NCBI RefSeq assembly: GCF_003696235.1
Contig: NZ_RFFJ01000023.1
Span: 1 to 46,000, forward strand
Direction of reading: 5' to 3'
Source: Streptomyces triticirhizae
GTDB lineage: Bacteria; Actinomycetota; Actinomycetes; Streptomycetales; Streptomycetaceae
DNA: 46,000 bases
Of this stretch, positions 27,394 to 36,802 are shown in pieces. The position numbers were made by a program, and so were the translations under genes. Within the stretch, counting starts at the first letter, position 1. Every line of letters starts with the position of its first letter. The notes under the pieces are model-generated. The model did not search any database. It worked only from the letters and a program-made list of their open reading frames with translations, and was not told where the DNA came from.

Positions 27394-28302
27394 ATGGATA
27401 CTCACGTGGATGCCTACGACGAACTGCTCCGAGGCGTCCGGACGGACCAGGTCCGCTTCCGGCGCGTCGAGCTGACGCCGCCGTGGACGCTGCCGTTCGA
27501 CGCCGAGGCGTCCCTGACGCTCGTCACGCCGCTGGGCGGGGAGGGCTGGATCGAGGGCGACGGCGCCCCGCGAAGGATCGCCGCCAACGAAACCGTCGTC
27601 GTCCGGGGCCCCGGCGGCCTCCGGCTGAGTGACCGCCCCCGGGGCAACGGCGCGCCCGCGCCGGCCGGTCCGCCCGGGCCGACGGCGCTGCTGGTCGGCA
27701 CCTACCGGGTGTGGGGCCAGGTGTCGCGGCGGCTGCTCGACCTGCTGCCGCCGGTCGTGGTGGTGCCCTGCCAGGACGGCTGCTCCCCGCTGCTGGACCT
27801 GTTGAACGCGCGGATCGCCGACGGCCGGCCGGGCCGGGACGCGGTGCTGGACCGGCTCCTCGACTGGCTGCTGGTCTGCGTGCTGCGCGGCTGGTTCGAC
27901 CAGCCGGCGGCGGCCGACGTCAACTCACCCGCCCTGCTGCGGGCGTTGAGCGACGAGGCGGTGGGCCCGGCGCTGCGGGCCATGCACGCGGCGCCCGCCG
28001 AGCCGTGGACGCTGGTCGCGCTCGCGCGGGAGGCGGGCGTCTCGCGGACGACCCTGGCCGGCCGCTTCACCCGGCTGGTGGGCGAGCCGCCGCTGGCCTA
28101 CCTCACGGAGTGGCGGATGGCGCTGGCCGCCGACCTGCTGACGGAGTCCACGGCACCACTGGCCTCGGTGGCCCAACAGGTTGGCTACGCCGACGCGTTC
28201 AGCTTCAGCACGGCGTTCAAACGCCTGCACGGCATGAGCCCCAGCGCCTACCGCGACTGCGTCCGCAGCCCGGAGTGCCACGCGGAGAAGCAGCCCGGTT
28301 AG
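27394..28302 (+). CDS. AraC-family regulator with cupin-type sensor
   Basis: 302 aa from ATG 27394. Residues about 1-180 form a cupin-like N-terminal domain of the type paired with oxidoreductases (GGEGWIEGDG, then VPCQDGCSPLLDLL). The C-terminal double helix-turn-helix is clear: LAREAGVSRTTLAGRF and ASVAQQVGYADAFSFSTAFKR followed by GMSPSAYR. An in-frame ATG at 27361 would add 11 residues. It lies head-to-head with the NmrA-type gene. Confidence 0.9.
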   Translation: MDTHVDAYDELLRGVRTDQVRFRRVELTPPWTLPFDAEASLTLVTPLGGEGWIEGDGAPRRIAANETVVVRGPGGLRLSDRPRGNGAPAPAGPPGPTALLVGTYRVWGQVSRRLLDLLPPVVVVPCQDGCSPLLDLLNARIADGRPGRDAVLDRLLDWLLVCVLRGWFDQPAAADVNSPALLRALSDEAVGPALRAMHAAPAEPWTLVALAREAGVSRTTLAGRFTRLVGEPPLAYLTEWRMALAADLLTESTAPLASVAQQVGYADAFSFSTAFKRLHGMSPSAYRDCVRSPECHAEKQPG

Positions 28303-28313
28303 GCCGGAGTAGT

Positions 28314-28333
28314 GGGCCCGTTCCCCCGGGCCC
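28314..28333 (+). terminator. short GC hairpin after the AraC gene
   Basis: GGGCCCG and CGGGCCC pair around TTCCCC, 11 bases after the AraC stop. There is no T-run. Confidence 0.5.
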
Positions 28334-28701
28334 CTTCCCGGGCCGGGTGCGTTACGGCGACACGCGTCAGTCTCGCTGTGCTGGCCGGCCCCGGAACCGG
28401 CTGAGGCCGGCCATGGCAGCCGGCCACGGAGAAGCACTCCACCTCGCGCGGCGGCGCCGGCGCTGCCGGCGGGACGGCGCCGCCGAACCGGACACCCGGC
28501 CCGACGCGGCGACGACGCGACGCCACCCGTCGAACGCCCCCGCCGCCAGGGCGGGTTCGGCCGCGCCACCGCCCGTGTACCCGCACGCCGGGCCGAATCC
28601 AGGAGCGGACACGGCACCATCCGTGCGACGGCCCCCCGCGACAACCGCGCCGGCGCCACCGGGCGCGACGTCCCGCCGAGCCCGGCCCGCCCCCCGGGCC
28701 G

Positions 28702-28728
28702 GGCCGCCGCCCCGAAGGGCCGGCGGCC
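28702..28728 (-). terminator. hairpin downstream of hisF
   Basis: GGCCGCCG (28702-28709) and CGGCGGCC (28721-28728) pair around an 11-base loop, five bases past the hisF stop on the minus strand. It would end the his operon transcript. Confidence 0.5.
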
Positions 28729-28733
28729 AGCGC

Positions 28734-29504
28734 CTAGCGCACCGCGTGCCCCGCCCCCCGCAGGGTCTGCTTCACCTCGCCGATGCGCAGGTCGCCGAAG
28801 TGGAAGACGGACGCCGCCAACACCGCGTCCGCGCCGGCCTCGATGGCCGGCGGGAAGTCCGCCAGCCGCCCGGCGCCGCCGGAGGCGATCACCGGAACGC
28901 CGACCCTGGCACGCACCGCCGCTATCAGCTCCGTGTCGTACCCGTCCTTCGTCCCGTCCGCGTCCATCGAGTTCAGCAGGATCTCCCCCGCCCCCAACTC
29001 GGCCGCGCGCGCCGCCCAGTCCACCGCGTCGATCCCGGTGCCGCGCCGCCCGCCGTGCGTGGTGACCTCGAAACCGGAGGCTGTCTCCGTGCCCGGCTGG
29101 CAGCGCCGGGCGTCGACGGAGAGCACCAACACCTGGCGGCCGAAGCGCTCGGCGATCTCCCGGATCAGCTCCGGCCTGGCCACGGCCGCCGTGTTGACGC
29201 CGACCTTGTCGGCGCCGGCTCGCAGCAGCCGGTCCACGTCGTCGGTGGTGCGGACCCCGCCGCCCACCGTCAGCGGGATGAAGACCTGCTCGGCGGTCCG
29301 GCGCACCACGTCGTAGGTGGTCTCCCGGTTCCCCGATGAGGCGGTGATGTCCAGGAACGTCAACTCGTCGGCGCCCTCGGCATCATAGACCTTGGCCATC
29401 TCCACCGGGTCGCCCGCGTCCCGCAGGTTCTGGAAGTTGACACCCTTGACCACCCGGCCGGCGTCCACGTCGAGACAGGGGATCACCCGCACCGCGACGC
29501 CCAT
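28734..29504 (-). CDS. hisF: imidazole glycerol phosphate synthase cyclase HisF
   Basis: 256 aa TIM barrel that joins PRFAR with ammonia from HisH to give IGP and AICAR. The catalytic Asp residues are present in [13 protein letters not shown] and [13 protein letters not shown]; the phosphate loops VGGGVR and ASGGAG are intact. The ATG overlaps the stop of the RidA-like gene by one base (TGATG). Last gene of the his operon. Confidence 0.97.
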   Translation of the reverse strand: MGVAVRVIPCLDVDAGRVVKGVNFQNLRDAGDPVEMAKVYDAEGADELTFLDITASSGNRETTYDVVRRTAEQVFIPLTVGGGVRTTDDVDRLLRAGADKVGVNTAAVARPELIREIAERFGRQVLVLSVDARRCQPGTETASGFEVTTHGGRRGTGIDAVDWAARAAELGAGEILLNSMDADGTKDGYDTELIAAVRARVGVPVIASGGAGRLADFPPAIEAGADAVLAASVFHFGDLRIGEVKQTLRGAGHAVR

Positions 29505-29911
29505 CAGGAATCGCCTCCCCGCGCGCCCAGAAACGCCTCCAACTCGACCTGCACCAGCACCCGGGAGTCGGGGAAGCCGACCACCAGCACCGTGCAGACC
29601 GGCCGAACCTCGCCGAACACCTCGCGGTGCGCCCGGGTCGCGTCCTCCGCGTCCCGGCCGTGCGCCAGGTACAGGCGGGTCCGCACCACGTCGGCCACGC
29701 CCAGCCCGAAGGGCTCCAGCGCGGCCACCGCGTCGGCCAGCGCCGAACGCGTCTGCTCGTACGGGTCCCCCAGCGCGGCGGCGCCGGCCGCCGGCGGCAG
29801 CGTGCCGCCGACCAGCACCAGCGGCCCGGCGGCGACCGCCGTCGCGGCGCCCACCGTTCGCTCCCACCCGCCGTCGCCGCCCACGCGGCGCGGCTCCGTC
29901 GGCCCGCTCAT
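29504..29911 (-). CDS. RidA/YjgF-family protein
   Basis: 135 aa. The RidA fold is seen in [13 protein letters not shown], then [21 protein letters not shown] and DVVRTRLYL, ending [14 protein letters not shown] (QVELEAFLG). Family members hydrolyse reactive enamine/imine intermediates; the Arg expected at the active site (VRTRLYL) is present. It overlaps priA (ATGA) and hisF (TGATG), so it is embedded in the his operon, where imine or aminoacrylate detoxification may be useful. Confidence 0.88.
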   Translation of the reverse strand: MSGPTEPRRVGGDGGWERTVGAATAVAAGPLVLVGGTLPPAAGAAALGDPYEQTRSALADAVAALEPFGLGVADVVRTRLYLAHGRDAEDATRAHREVFGEVRPVCTVLVVGFPDSRVLVQVELEAFLGARGGDS

Positions 29912-30657
29912 GCGGCGGCCACCGTCTCCAGCGCCTCCTCCAGCGTGAACGCCCGGGCGTAGAGGGCTTTTCCGACGATGGCGCCCTCCACGCCCAGCGG
30001 CACCAGCTCGGCGATGGCCCGAAGGTCCTGGAGCGAGGAGACCCCACCGGAGGCCACCACCGGGCGGTCGGTGGCGGCGCACACGTTCCGCAGCAGGTCG
30101 AGGTTGGGGCCCTGGAGGGTGCCGTCCTTGTTGATGTCGGTCACCACATAGCGGGCGCAGCCCTCGGAGTTGAGCCGTTCCAGGGTCTCGTAGAGGTCGC
30201 CGCCGTCCCGCGTCCAGCCGCGCCCGCGCAGGGTGGTGCCCCGCACGTCGAGGCCGACGGCGATCCGGTCGCCGTGCTCGGCGATCGCCTTGGCGACCCA
30301 CTCGGGCGACTCCAGGGCGGCCGTGCCCAGGTTGACCCGGGTACAGCCGGTGGCCAGCGCGGCGGCCAGGGTGTCGTCGTCCCTGATGCCGCCGGACAGC
30401 TCGACGTGGATGTCCATGGCGGCGGTGACCTCGGCGATCCTGGCCCGGTTGTCGCCGGTGCCGAACGCCGCGTCCAGGTCCACCAGGTGGAGCCACTCGG
30501 CGCCGGCGCTCTGCCAGGCGAGGGCCGCGCTCAACGGGTCGCCGTAGGAGGTCTCGGTGCCGGACTCGCCGTGCACCAGCCGGACCGCCTGCCCGTCGCG
30601 AACGTCGACGGCGGGCAGCAGCTCCAGCGAGCGGGGGGTCTTCTCGTTCTCGGTCAC
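29908..30657 (-). CDS. priA: phosphoribosyl isomerase A (HisA/TrpF bifunctional)
   Basis: 249 aa TIM barrel. In actinobacteria this enzyme isomerises both ProFAR (histidine) and PRA (tryptophan), which fits the absence of trpF here. Catalytic Asp residues are in [11 protein letters not shown] and [21 protein letters not shown] and ASGGVSS are phosphate loops. The GTG at 30657 ([19 protein letters not shown]) has GAGGA just before; another GTG at 30675 is possible. It overlaps the RidA-like gene by ATGA. Confidence 0.95.
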   Translation of the reverse strand: MTENEKTPRSLELLPAVDVRDGQAVRLVHGESGTETSYGDPLSAALAWQSAGAEWLHLVDLDAAFGTGDNRARIAEVTAAMDIHVELSGGIRDDDTLAAALATGCTRVNLGTAALESPEWVAKAIAEHGDRIAVGLDVRGTTLRGRGWTRDGGDLYETLERLNSEGCARYVVTDINKDGTLQGPNLDLLRNVCAATDRPVVASGGVSSLQDLRAIAELVPLGVEGAIVGKALYARAFTLEEALETVAAA

Positions 30658-30680
30658 GGGGTCCTCGGAGGTCACGGGGC

Positions 30681-31328
30681 TCACAGGGTATCGATCCAGT
30701 TGGTGAGGAGGCGGGCGCCGGCGTCGCCGGACTTCTCCGGGTGGAACTGGGTGGCCCACAGCGGGCCGTTCTCCACGGCCGCGACGAAGGGCCGGCCGTG
30801 GGTGGCCCAGCTGACCCTGGGCGGCTCGATGGCGGCGCTGCCGGAGGGCGGCAGCGTGAAGTCGTGGACCGCGTAGGAGTGGACGAAGTAGTACCGCTCC
30901 TCGGGGCCCAGCCCGGCGAAGAGCCGGGAGCCCTCGGCGACGTCCACCGTGTTCCACCCCATGTGCGGCACCACGTCGGCCTTCAGCGGGCCGACCGTGC
31001 CGGGCCACTCGGCGAGGCCCTCGGTCTCGACGCCGTGCTCGATGCCCCGGGCGAAGAGGATCTGCATCCCGACGCAGATCCCCAACACCGGCCGGCCGCC
31101 GGCCAGTCGGCGCTCCACGGCCCAGTCCCCGCGCGCCTCGCGCAGGCCCGTCATGCAGGCAGCGAACGCGCCGACGCCGGGCACCAGCAGCCCGTCGGCG
31201 GCCAGCGCGGCGTCCAGGTCGCGGGTGATCTCCACGGACGCGCCGGCGCGCGCGACCGCGCGCTCGGCGGAACGGACGTTGCCGAAGCCGTAGTCGAAGA
31301 CGACCACGGACTTGCGTGGACCGCTCAC
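30681..31328 (-). CDS. hisH: imidazole glycerol phosphate synthase amidotransferase HisH
   Basis: 215 aa class-I glutamine amidotransferase that feeds ammonia to HisF. The triad is visible: Cys in GICVGMQ, His and Glu in QFHPEKSG. The start [10 protein letters not shown] is typical. The GTG start is at 31328, four bases after the stop of the small membrane gene. Confidence 0.97.
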   Translation of the reverse strand: MSGPRKSVVVFDYGFGNVRSAERAVARAGASVEITRDLDAALAADGLLVPGVGAFAACMTGLREARGDWAVERRLAGGRPVLGICVGMQILFARGIEHGVETEGLAEWPGTVGPLKADVVPHMGWNTVDVAEGSRLFAGLGPEERYYFVHSYAVHDFTLPPSGSAAIEPPRVSWATHGRPFVAAVENGPLWATQFHPEKSGDAGARLLTNWIDTL

Positions 31329-31332
31329 CTGC

Positions 31333-31491
31333 TCACACCTCCAACCGCAGCACGCCCGCCACCAGGCACAGCGCGCTGGCCAGCGCCAGCAGCACGATCA
31401 CGCCCTTCGGCAGGCCCTGCCTGGCGAACGAGTAGACGCCGGTGCCGAGGAACAGCCCGGCGGCGATCAACAGGGTGGACGTGGCGTTCAC
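31333..31491 (-). CDS. small two-helix membrane protein in the his operon
   Basis: 52 aa: [20 protein letters not shown] forms one helix, a short loop ([10 protein letters not shown]) follows, then a second helix [20 protein letters not shown]. The GTG start overlaps the hisB stop (GTGA). A small protein in this position is usual in Streptomyces his operons; its role is unknown. Confidence 0.8.
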   Translation of the reverse strand: MNATSTLLIAAGLFLGTGVYSFARQGLPKGVIVLLALASALCLVAGVLRLEV

Positions 31492-32078
31492 AGGGCGCCC
31501 TTGGTGGACGGGATGCCGGTCTGCCGGGGGTCGATCTCGCTGGCGTAGCGCAGCGCCCGGGCGAGGGCCTTGAACTGGCACTCCACGATGTGGTGGGCGT
31601 TCCTCCCGTAGGGGACCTCGACATGCAGCGCGACCTGCGCCTGGGCCACGAAGGACTCCAGGATGTGGCGGGTCATGGTGGTGTCGTAGGAGCCGATCAT
31701 GGGCGCCATGCCCGCCGGCTCGGAGTGCACCAGGTACGGGCGGCCCGACAGGTCGACGGTGACCCGCGCGAGGGACTCGTCCAGCGGGACCGAGGCGTTG
31801 GCGAACCGGACGATGCCCCGCTTGTCGCCGAGCGCCTGCCGGAACGCGGCGCCCAGCGCCAGCGCGGTGTCCTCGATGGTGTGGTGGCTGTCGATGTGCA
31901 GGTCGCCCTCGGTCTTGACGGCCAGGTCGAACAGGCCGTGCCGGCCGAGTTGGTCCAGCATGTGGTCGAAGAAGCCCACCCCGGTGGACACCTCGACCGC
32001 GCCCGTGCCGTCCAGGTCGATCTGGACGGTGACCGAGGTCTCCTTGGTGGTGCGTTCCACGCGACCCACGCGGCTCAT
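31488..32078 (-). CDS. hisB: imidazoleglycerol-phosphate dehydratase HisB
   Basis: 196 aa monofunctional enzyme. The manganese-binding repeats are in [15 protein letters not shown] and [30 protein letters not shown] is the other conserved block. The ATG overlaps hisC (ATGA). Confidence 0.97.
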   Translation of the reverse strand: MSRVGRVERTTKETSVTVQIDLDGTGAVEVSTGVGFFDHMLDQLGRHGLFDLAVKTEGDLHIDSHHTIEDTALALGAAFRQALGDKRGIVRFANASVPLDESLARVTVDLSGRPYLVHSEPAGMAPMIGSYDTTMTRHILESFVAQAQVALHVEVPYGRNAHHIVECQFKALARALRYASEIDPRQTGIPSTKGAL

Positions 32079-33190
32079 TCGTTGATCTCCTTAGTGACTG
32101 CGCGTACCGCGTCGAGAAACGCGTCGTTCTCCGCCCGGGTGCCGGTGGTGACCCGCAGCCGTCCGGGCACGCCGTTGTCCCGCACCAGCACCCCGTGGTC
32201 CAGCAGCCGGCGCCAGACGTCAGCCGCGTCGGCGAACCGGCCGAACTGAACGAAGTTCGCGTCCGACTCGGTCACGTCGAGGCCCATCGCCCGCAACTCC
32301 GCGACCACCCGGTCCCGTTCGGTCTTCAGCTCCTCCACATAGCCGAGGAGCGTCTCGGAGAACTCCAGCGCGGCGTGGGCGGTGGCCTGCGTGATCGCCG
32401 ACAGGTGGTAGGGCAGCCGCACCAGCTGGACCGCGTCCACCACGGCCCGGTCGGCCGCCAGATAGCCCAGCCGCAGGCCGGCCGCGCCGAACGCCTTGGA
32501 CATGGTGCGGGTGAAGACCAGCGTGGGCCGGCCCTCGATCAGCGGCAGCGTGGAGGGGCGGTGGCTGAACTCCGCGTACGCCTCGTCCACCACCACCAGC
32601 GCGCCCCGGCCGCCCTTCGCCTCCTGCGCCGCCTCGTGGAGCGCCAGGATCGTCCCGGCCGGCAGGGCGGTGCCCGTCGGGTTGTTGGGCGAGCAGAGAA
32701 AGACCACGTCGGGCCGGTGCTCGCGGACCACCGCGACGGCGGCCTCGACATCGATGTCGAACTCCTCGGTGCGCGGCCCGGAGATCCACTCCGTTCCGGT
32801 GCCCCGGGCGATCAGGGCGTGCATCGAGTACGAGGGGTCGAAGCCGAGCGCGGTGCGGCCCGGGCCGCCGAACGCCTGGAGCAGCTGCTGGAGCACCTCG
32901 TTGGAGCCGTTGGCCGCCCAGACCTGGGTGGGCTCCAGCGGGTGCCCCGTGGTCTCGGTGAGGTAAGCGGCGAGCTGGGTGCGCAGCACCACCGCGTCCC
33001 GGTCCGGGTAGCGGTTGAGCGTGCGGGCGGCGTCGGAGACCCGCTCCGCGATCCGCTGGACGAGGGCCTCGGGCAGCGGGTGCGGGTTCTCGTTGGTGTT
33101 GAGCTGAACGGGGACGTTCAACTGGGGCGCGCCATAGGGGGACTTGCCGCGCAGCTCGTCCCTGATGGGCAGATCGTCGATGCGGGTCAC
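32075..33190 (-). CDS. hisC: histidinol-phosphate aminotransferase HisC
   Basis: 371 aa PLP enzyme of fold type I. The PLP lysine is in [17 protein letters not shown]; other contacts are [15 protein letters not shown] and the [11 protein letters not shown]-terminal block. The GTG start at 33190 overlaps the hisD stop (GTGA). Confidence 0.97.
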   Translation of the reverse strand: MTRIDDLPIRDELRGKSPYGAPQLNVPVQLNTNENPHPLPEALVQRIAERVSDAARTLNRYPDRDAVVLRTQLAAYLTETTGHPLEPTQVWAANGSNEVLQQLLQAFGGPGRTALGFDPSYSMHALIARGTGTEWISGPRTEEFDIDVEAAVAVVREHRPDVVFLCSPNNPTGTALPAGTILALHEAAQEAKGGRGALVVVDEAYAEFSHRPSTLPLIEGRPTLVFTRTMSKAFGAAGLRLGYLAADRAVVDAVQLVRLPYHLSAITQATAHAALEFSETLLGYVEELKTERDRVVAELRAMGLDVTESDANFVQFGRFADAADVWRRLLDHGVLVRDNGVPGRLRVTTGTRAENDAFLDAVRAVTKEINE

Positions 33191-34524
33191 TGGCGGGGCG
33201 GAACCTTCCACTCGAACCTGGCCTTGACCGCCGAGCCGTGCGCCGGCAGGTCCTCGGCCTCGGCCAGAGTGACGACCTCGGCGGCGACCTCGGCCAACGC
33301 CTGGCGGTCGTACTGAACGACGTGGATGCCGCGCAGGAAGGACTGCACGGACAGACCCGAGGAGTGGCAGGCGCAACCCCCGGTCGGCAGCACGTGGTTG
33401 GAGCCGGCGCAGTAGTCACCCAGGGAGACCGGGGCGTGCGGGCCGACGAAGACCGCGCCCGCGTTGGTCACCCGGGCGGCGACCTCGGCGGCGCGCTCCG
33501 TGTGGATCTCCAGGTGCTCGGCGGCGTAGGCGTCGACCACGGCGAGGCCCTGGTCGAGGTCGGCGACCAGCACGGCGCAGGACTGCCGGCCGGTGAGGGC
33601 GGCGGTGATCCGCTCGTGGTGCTTGGCGGCCGCGACCTGGCCGGCCAGCTCGGCGTCGACCGCGTCGACCAACGCCTCGGAGGGGGTGACCAGCACGGCG
33701 GCGGCCAGCTCGTCGTGCTCCGCCTGGCTGATCAGGTCGGCGGCGACGAGCGCCGGGTCGGCGGCCGCGTCGGCGAGGATCGCGATCTCGGTGGGTCCCG
33801 CCTCGGCGTCGATGCCGATGACGCCCTTGAGCAGGCGCTTGGCGGCGGCCACATAGACGTTGCCCGGGCCGGTGACCAGCTTGGCGGGACGGCACTCCTC
33901 GGTGCCGTAGGCGAACATCGCGATCGCCTGGGCGCCGCCGGCCGCGTGCACCTCGTCCACGCCGAGGAGCGCGCAGGCCGCGAGGATCGTCGGGTGCGGC
34001 AGGCCGTCGCTCCACTCGACGCCCGGGGTGCGCTGCGGCGGTGAGGTGACGGCCAGCGAACCGACGCCGGCCTCCTGGGCCGGCACCACGTTCATCACCA
34101 CGGAGGACGGGTAGACGGCCTGGCCGCCAGGGACATAGAGGCCGACCCGCTCGACCGGCACCCAGCGCTCGGTGACCGTGCCGCCGGGAACGACGCGCAC
34201 CGTGTGGTCCTCGCGGCGCTGCGCGCGGTGCACGAGGCGCGCCCTGCGGATGGACTCCTCCAGGGCGGCGCGGACCGCCGGGTCCAGCTCGTCGAGCGCC
34301 CGCCGGAGCGCCTCGGCGGGCACCCTGGTGCGGGTGAGGGAGACGCCGTCGAACCGTCGGGCGTAGTCGATCAGCGCCGCCGTGCCACGATGGCGCACGT
34401 CCTCGCAGATGGGCCGCACCTTCTCCAGGGCGGCCTCGACGTCGAGTTCGGCGCGGGGCAACAGCTCGCGGCCTACGGCCTCCGGGGAGGAGGCTTCGGC
34501 CCGCAGATCGATTCGGTTCAGCAC
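33187..34524 (-). CDS. hisD: histidinol dehydrogenase HisD
   Basis: 445 aa, zinc enzyme for the last two oxidation steps of histidine synthesis. Key segments: [49 protein letters not shown] (metal ligands) and [15 protein letters not shown]. First gene of the his operon. The GTG at 34524 is seven bases after GAGACT, a weak -10 look-alike, so the message may also be leaderless. Confidence 0.97.
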   Translation of the reverse strand: MLNRIDLRAEASSPEAVGRELLPRAELDVEAALEKVRPICEDVRHRGTAALIDYARRFDGVSLTRTRVPAEALRRALDELDPAVRAALEESIRRARLVHRAQRREDHTVRVVPGGTVTERWVPVERVGLYVPGGQAVYPSSVVMNVVPAQEAGVGSLAVTSPPQRTPGVEWSDGLPHPTILAACALLGVDEVHAAGGAQAIAMFAYGTEECRPAKLVTGPGNVYVAAAKRLLKGVIGIDAEAGPTEIAILADAAADPALVAADLISQAEHDELAAAVLVTPSEALVDAVDAELAGQVAAAKHHERITAALTGRQSCAVLVADLDQGLAVVDAYAAEHLEIHTERAAEVAARVTNAGAVFVGPHAPVSLGDYCAGSNHVLPTGGCACHSSGLSVQSFLRGIHVVQYDRQALAEVAAEVVTLAEAEDLPAHGSAVKARFEWKVPPRQ

Positions 34525-34617
34525 GCGTCCCAGTCTCGCAGACGGGTCCGACAGCCTCGCGGCACGTTTCACGATGCGGTCCCGGAGGTCCGGGCGCAGC
34601 GGATAGGCTGGCCGGTC

Positions 34618-35400
34618 GTGACGACCACCCGCCTGCCCCTGTTCCCCCTCAACACCGTGCTGTTTCCTGGGCTGGTCCTGCCGCTCAACGTCTTCGAGGC
34701 GCGGTACCGCGCGCTGCTGCGGGACCTGCTGGACCTGCCGGAGGGCGAGCCGCGCCCGTTCGGGGTCATCGCCATCAGGGACGGGCACGAGGTGGCGCCG
34801 CGCGGCACCGGGCTGCCGGACGAGAAGGACGAGACGCCGCCGGACCCCACGGCCGGGTTCGGGCCCGACCCGATGCGCAGCTTCTACGAGGTGGGCTGTG
34901 TCGCGGACGCCTCGACGATCCGGCCGCGCCAGGTGGCGGGCGAGGCGGAGGAGCCGAAGGACCCCGACGAGGGGGTCGCGAGCTACGAGGTGCTGGCGAC
35001 GGGAACGACCCGCTTCCGGCTGCTCTCGGTGGACAGCAGCGGTCCCTATCTGGTGGGCGAGATCGAGCCGTTGGAGGAACGCTCGGGCGAGGGCGCCGGC
35101 GCGTTGGCCTCCGGGGTGCTGCTGGCGTTCCGCCGCTACCAGAAGGCGCTGGCCGGCGCGAACGAGCGGACGCTCGGCCCGGCGCAGGAGCTGCCCGACG
35201 ACCCGTCGGTGGTCTCCTACCTGGTGGCGGCGGCCACCGTGCTGCACACCGCCGACAAGCAGCGGCTGCTCCAGGCCCCGGACACGGCGACGCGGCTGGC
35301 CGAGGAGCTGCGGCTGTTGCGGCAGGAGGCGTCGCTGATCAGCAAGCTGCCCTCGGTGCCGGGCGCGGAGTACACGATCCGGCCGACCAGCCTGAACTGA
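34618..35400 (+). CDS. LON substrate-binding domain protein
   Basis: 260 aa. The whole protein is a LON N-terminal domain ([21 protein letters not shown], then [18 protein letters not shown]) without the AAA or protease parts. It may recognise misfolded or tagged proteins, but no function is proven. The GTG at 34618 follows a TAGGCT -10 (34604-34609) by eight bases and has no ribosome site, so a leaderless mRNA is likely. It is divergent from hisD. Confidence 0.9.
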   Translation: MTTTRLPLFPLNTVLFPGLVLPLNVFEARYRALLRDLLDLPEGEPRPFGVIAIRDGHEVAPRGTGLPDEKDETPPDPTAGFGPDPMRSFYEVGCVADASTIRPRQVAGEAEEPKDPDEGVASYEVLATGTTRFRLLSVDSSGPYLVGEIEPLEERSGEGAGALASGVLLAFRRYQKALAGANERTLGPAQELPDDPSVVSYLVAAATVLHTADKQRLLQAPDTATRLAEELRLLRQEASLISKLPSVPGAEYTIRPTSLN

Positions 35401-35417
35401 GCCGGGAGCGGAGCGAG

Positions 35418-35906
35418 ATGGCGAGGAAGCGCGGCGCGGGCGGCACCCCGGCGACGGTGGCGGCCGACCGGGCGGGGGTGGCGTTCACGCTGCACGAGTA
35501 CCGGCACGACCCGGCGGTGCGGGCCTTCGGCGAGGAGGCGGCGCAGGTGCTGGGGCAGGACCCGGAGCGGGTGTTCAAGACGCTGGTGGCCGAGGTGGAC
35601 GGGGCGCTGACGGTGGCGCTGGTGCCGGTCTCGGCGTCGCTGTCGCTGAAGGCGCTGGCCTCGGCGGCCGGCGGCAAGCGGGCGACGATGGCCGACCCGG
35701 CGGTGGCGGAACGGGCCACCGGCTATGTGCGGGGCGGGATCTCCCCGCTGGGGCAGCGGAAGCGCCTGCCGACGGTCGTGGACGTCTCGGCGGCCCGTCA
35801 TGCCACCGTGCTGGTGTCGGCGGGCCGCCGTGGCCTGGAGATCGAGCTGTCCCCCGACGACCTGGTGTCCCTGACCGCCGCGACCACGGCCCCGATCACG
35901 CGGTGA
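35418..35906 (+). CDS. ybaK: Cys-tRNA(Pro) deacylase, YbaK/EbsC family
   Basis: 162 aa. The family signatures are [12 protein letters not shown] (catalytic Lys) and [20 protein letters not shown] (the GGISPxG loop). It removes Cys mis-attached to tRNA-Pro by prolyl-tRNA synthetase. It starts 17 bases after the LON-domain gene, likely in the same operon. The gene-free repeat region follows. Confidence 0.93.
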   Translation: MARKRGAGGTPATVAADRAGVAFTLHEYRHDPAVRAFGEEAAQVLGQDPERVFKTLVAEVDGALTVALVPVSASLSLKALASAAGGKRATMADPAVAERATGYVRGGISPLGQRKRLPTVVDVSAARHATVLVSAGRRGLEIELSPDDLVSLTAATTAPITR

Positions 35907-35926
35907 CCGCCGTTCCCCGGCGGGGG

Positions 35927-36019
35927 CTCGCCTGGCGGCGCGTTCACCCGGCGGCGTGTTCGCCCGGCGGCGGGCCTCGGGAACGGGCCCGCCGGCCCCG
36001 GGGTTCGCCTGACGGCGGG
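35927..36019. repeat. 16-bp direct repeats, four copies
   Basis: Units close to TTCGCCCGGCGGCGTG: 35927-35942, 35943-35958 and 35959-35974 in tandem, and a fourth at 36004-36019 after a 29-bp gap. Confidence 0.85.
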
Positions 36020-36026
36020 GCTCGTT

Positions 36027-36070
36027 GAACGAGTGCTGGCGAAGGGCCGAACGAGTGCTGGCGAAGGGCA
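36027..36070. repeat. 22-bp tandem repeat, two copies
   Basis: The unit beginning GAACGAGTGCTGGCGAAGGG occupies 36027-36048 and 36049-36070 and differs only in the last base. Confidence 0.92.
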
Positions 36071-36137
36071 GGTTGCCCCCGGGACGGAACGTGGCGGGCC
36101 GGGGAGGGGCGCCTTGCGAGCCCGCCGGGGCCACGGC

Positions 36138-36680
36138 GGAGAACCTCTCCGACACGGCCCCCGGACGGGGAGGGCGTCTCCGATCCTCCTGCGGCGAGTC
36201 GCCCCCACGGCCGGTCCCTCGGCGTTCACGGCCCAATCGGAGAGGCTCTCCCCTTAATGCGAGGTCGCGCGGCGCGGCCGGACGCGGCCCGGCGCGGCCG
36301 TTCCTCTTGCCGGAGGGACTCTCCGCTTGACGCGAGATCGCGCGTCGCGGTCGCGGTCGCGGTCGCGCACCACCCACCCTGGACGCAGAGCCGTTCGCAT
36401 AGGTGGAGATATTCTCCGGTTGAGTCGGGGCCGCGCCCCGCGCACCACCCGGGACCGCCGCCCGGGCGAGGGAGCCGCCAGCCGGCGGAGATGTTCTCCG
36501 GTTCGCCCGGCCAACGCAGCCCGCCGGCCGCTCACGGAGCCCCGTCGCCCAGGCGCTCGGCGCCCGTCGGAGCCGTGCGCGAAACCCTGCCCGGGCCGAC
36601 GCAGCGGAGAGCCTCTCCCCTTCAACACCCGCCCGCGGAGCGCCTCTCCACTCAACATCCGCTTATCGAAGAACCTCTCC
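36138..36680 (+). repeat. array of nine GGAGA-N3-TCTCC palindromes
   Basis: Copies start at 36138, 36169, 36239, 36312, 36405, 36487, 36606, 36637 and 36668. The right arm TCTCC is invariant in all nine; the left arm is GGAG in eight, with its fifth base A in six copies and G or C in the others. The middle three bases vary. Copies three to nine continue with a pyrimidine-rich tail of the form N-Y-T-T/C-N-A/G, giving the array one orientation. Spacing is 31, 70, 73, 93, 82, 119, 31 and 31 bp. Each unit could form a 5-bp hairpin in RNA or bind a dimeric protein in DNA. Confidence 0.9.
36346..36369. repeat. GTCGCG hexamer run
   Basis: Four consecutive GTCGCG hexamers within the fourth interval of the palindrome array, probably slippage. 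Confidence 0.7.
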
Positions 36681-36779
36681 GTTTCGCGCGCCCCGGCTTC
36701 CCGCCCCCGGGGCCCCGCGCCTCGCCGCCAGCCTCCCCGCCGCCGGCCGTCCCACCTCGCCCGCAGGGCGGGCGCGCGG

Positions 36780-36801
36780 CCGCCGGCGGAACCCCCGGCG
36801 G
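36780..36801 (-). terminator. hairpin after the 36803 membrane-protein gene
   Basis: CCGCCGG (36780-36786) and CCGGCGG (36795-36801) pair around eight bases, immediately past the stop on the minus strand. Another 6-bp stem, GCCCGC/GCGGGC, lies at 36759-36773. Confidence 0.5.
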
Positions 36802-36802
36802 G

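Larger units (their letters stand above)
28303..28733. other. gene-free stretch between AraC gene and hisF
   Basis: About 430 bp between two convergent genes. Apart from hairpins at both ends it shows only Ala/Arg/Pro-rich open readings on both strands with no ribosome site or recognisable motif. This is the right boundary of the accessory block that separates hisI from the hisF operon. Confidence 0.55.
35907..36802. other. 0.9-kb gene-free repeat region between convergent genes
   Basis: Bounded by the ends of the ybaK-like gene (plus) and the membrane-protein gene (minus), so it contains no promoter of either. Open readings cross it on both strands, but their composition is extreme Arg/Pro/Ala and shifts with the repeats. 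It holds the 16-bp, 22-bp, GTCGCG and GGAGA-N3-TCTCC repeats listed separately. Confidence 0.75.

Noticed and set aside
28367..28659. Possible small gene between the AraC gene and hisF
   Set aside because: Only Ala/Arg/Gly-rich readings without ribosome sites on either strand.
36138..36680. CRISPR array
   Set aside because: The repeat is only 13-15 bp, the spacing varies from 31 to 119 bp, and no cas gene is present.
36138..36680. parS (chromosome partition) site cluster
   Set aside because: Streptomyces parS is TGTTTCACGTGAAACA-like; the present motif does not match.
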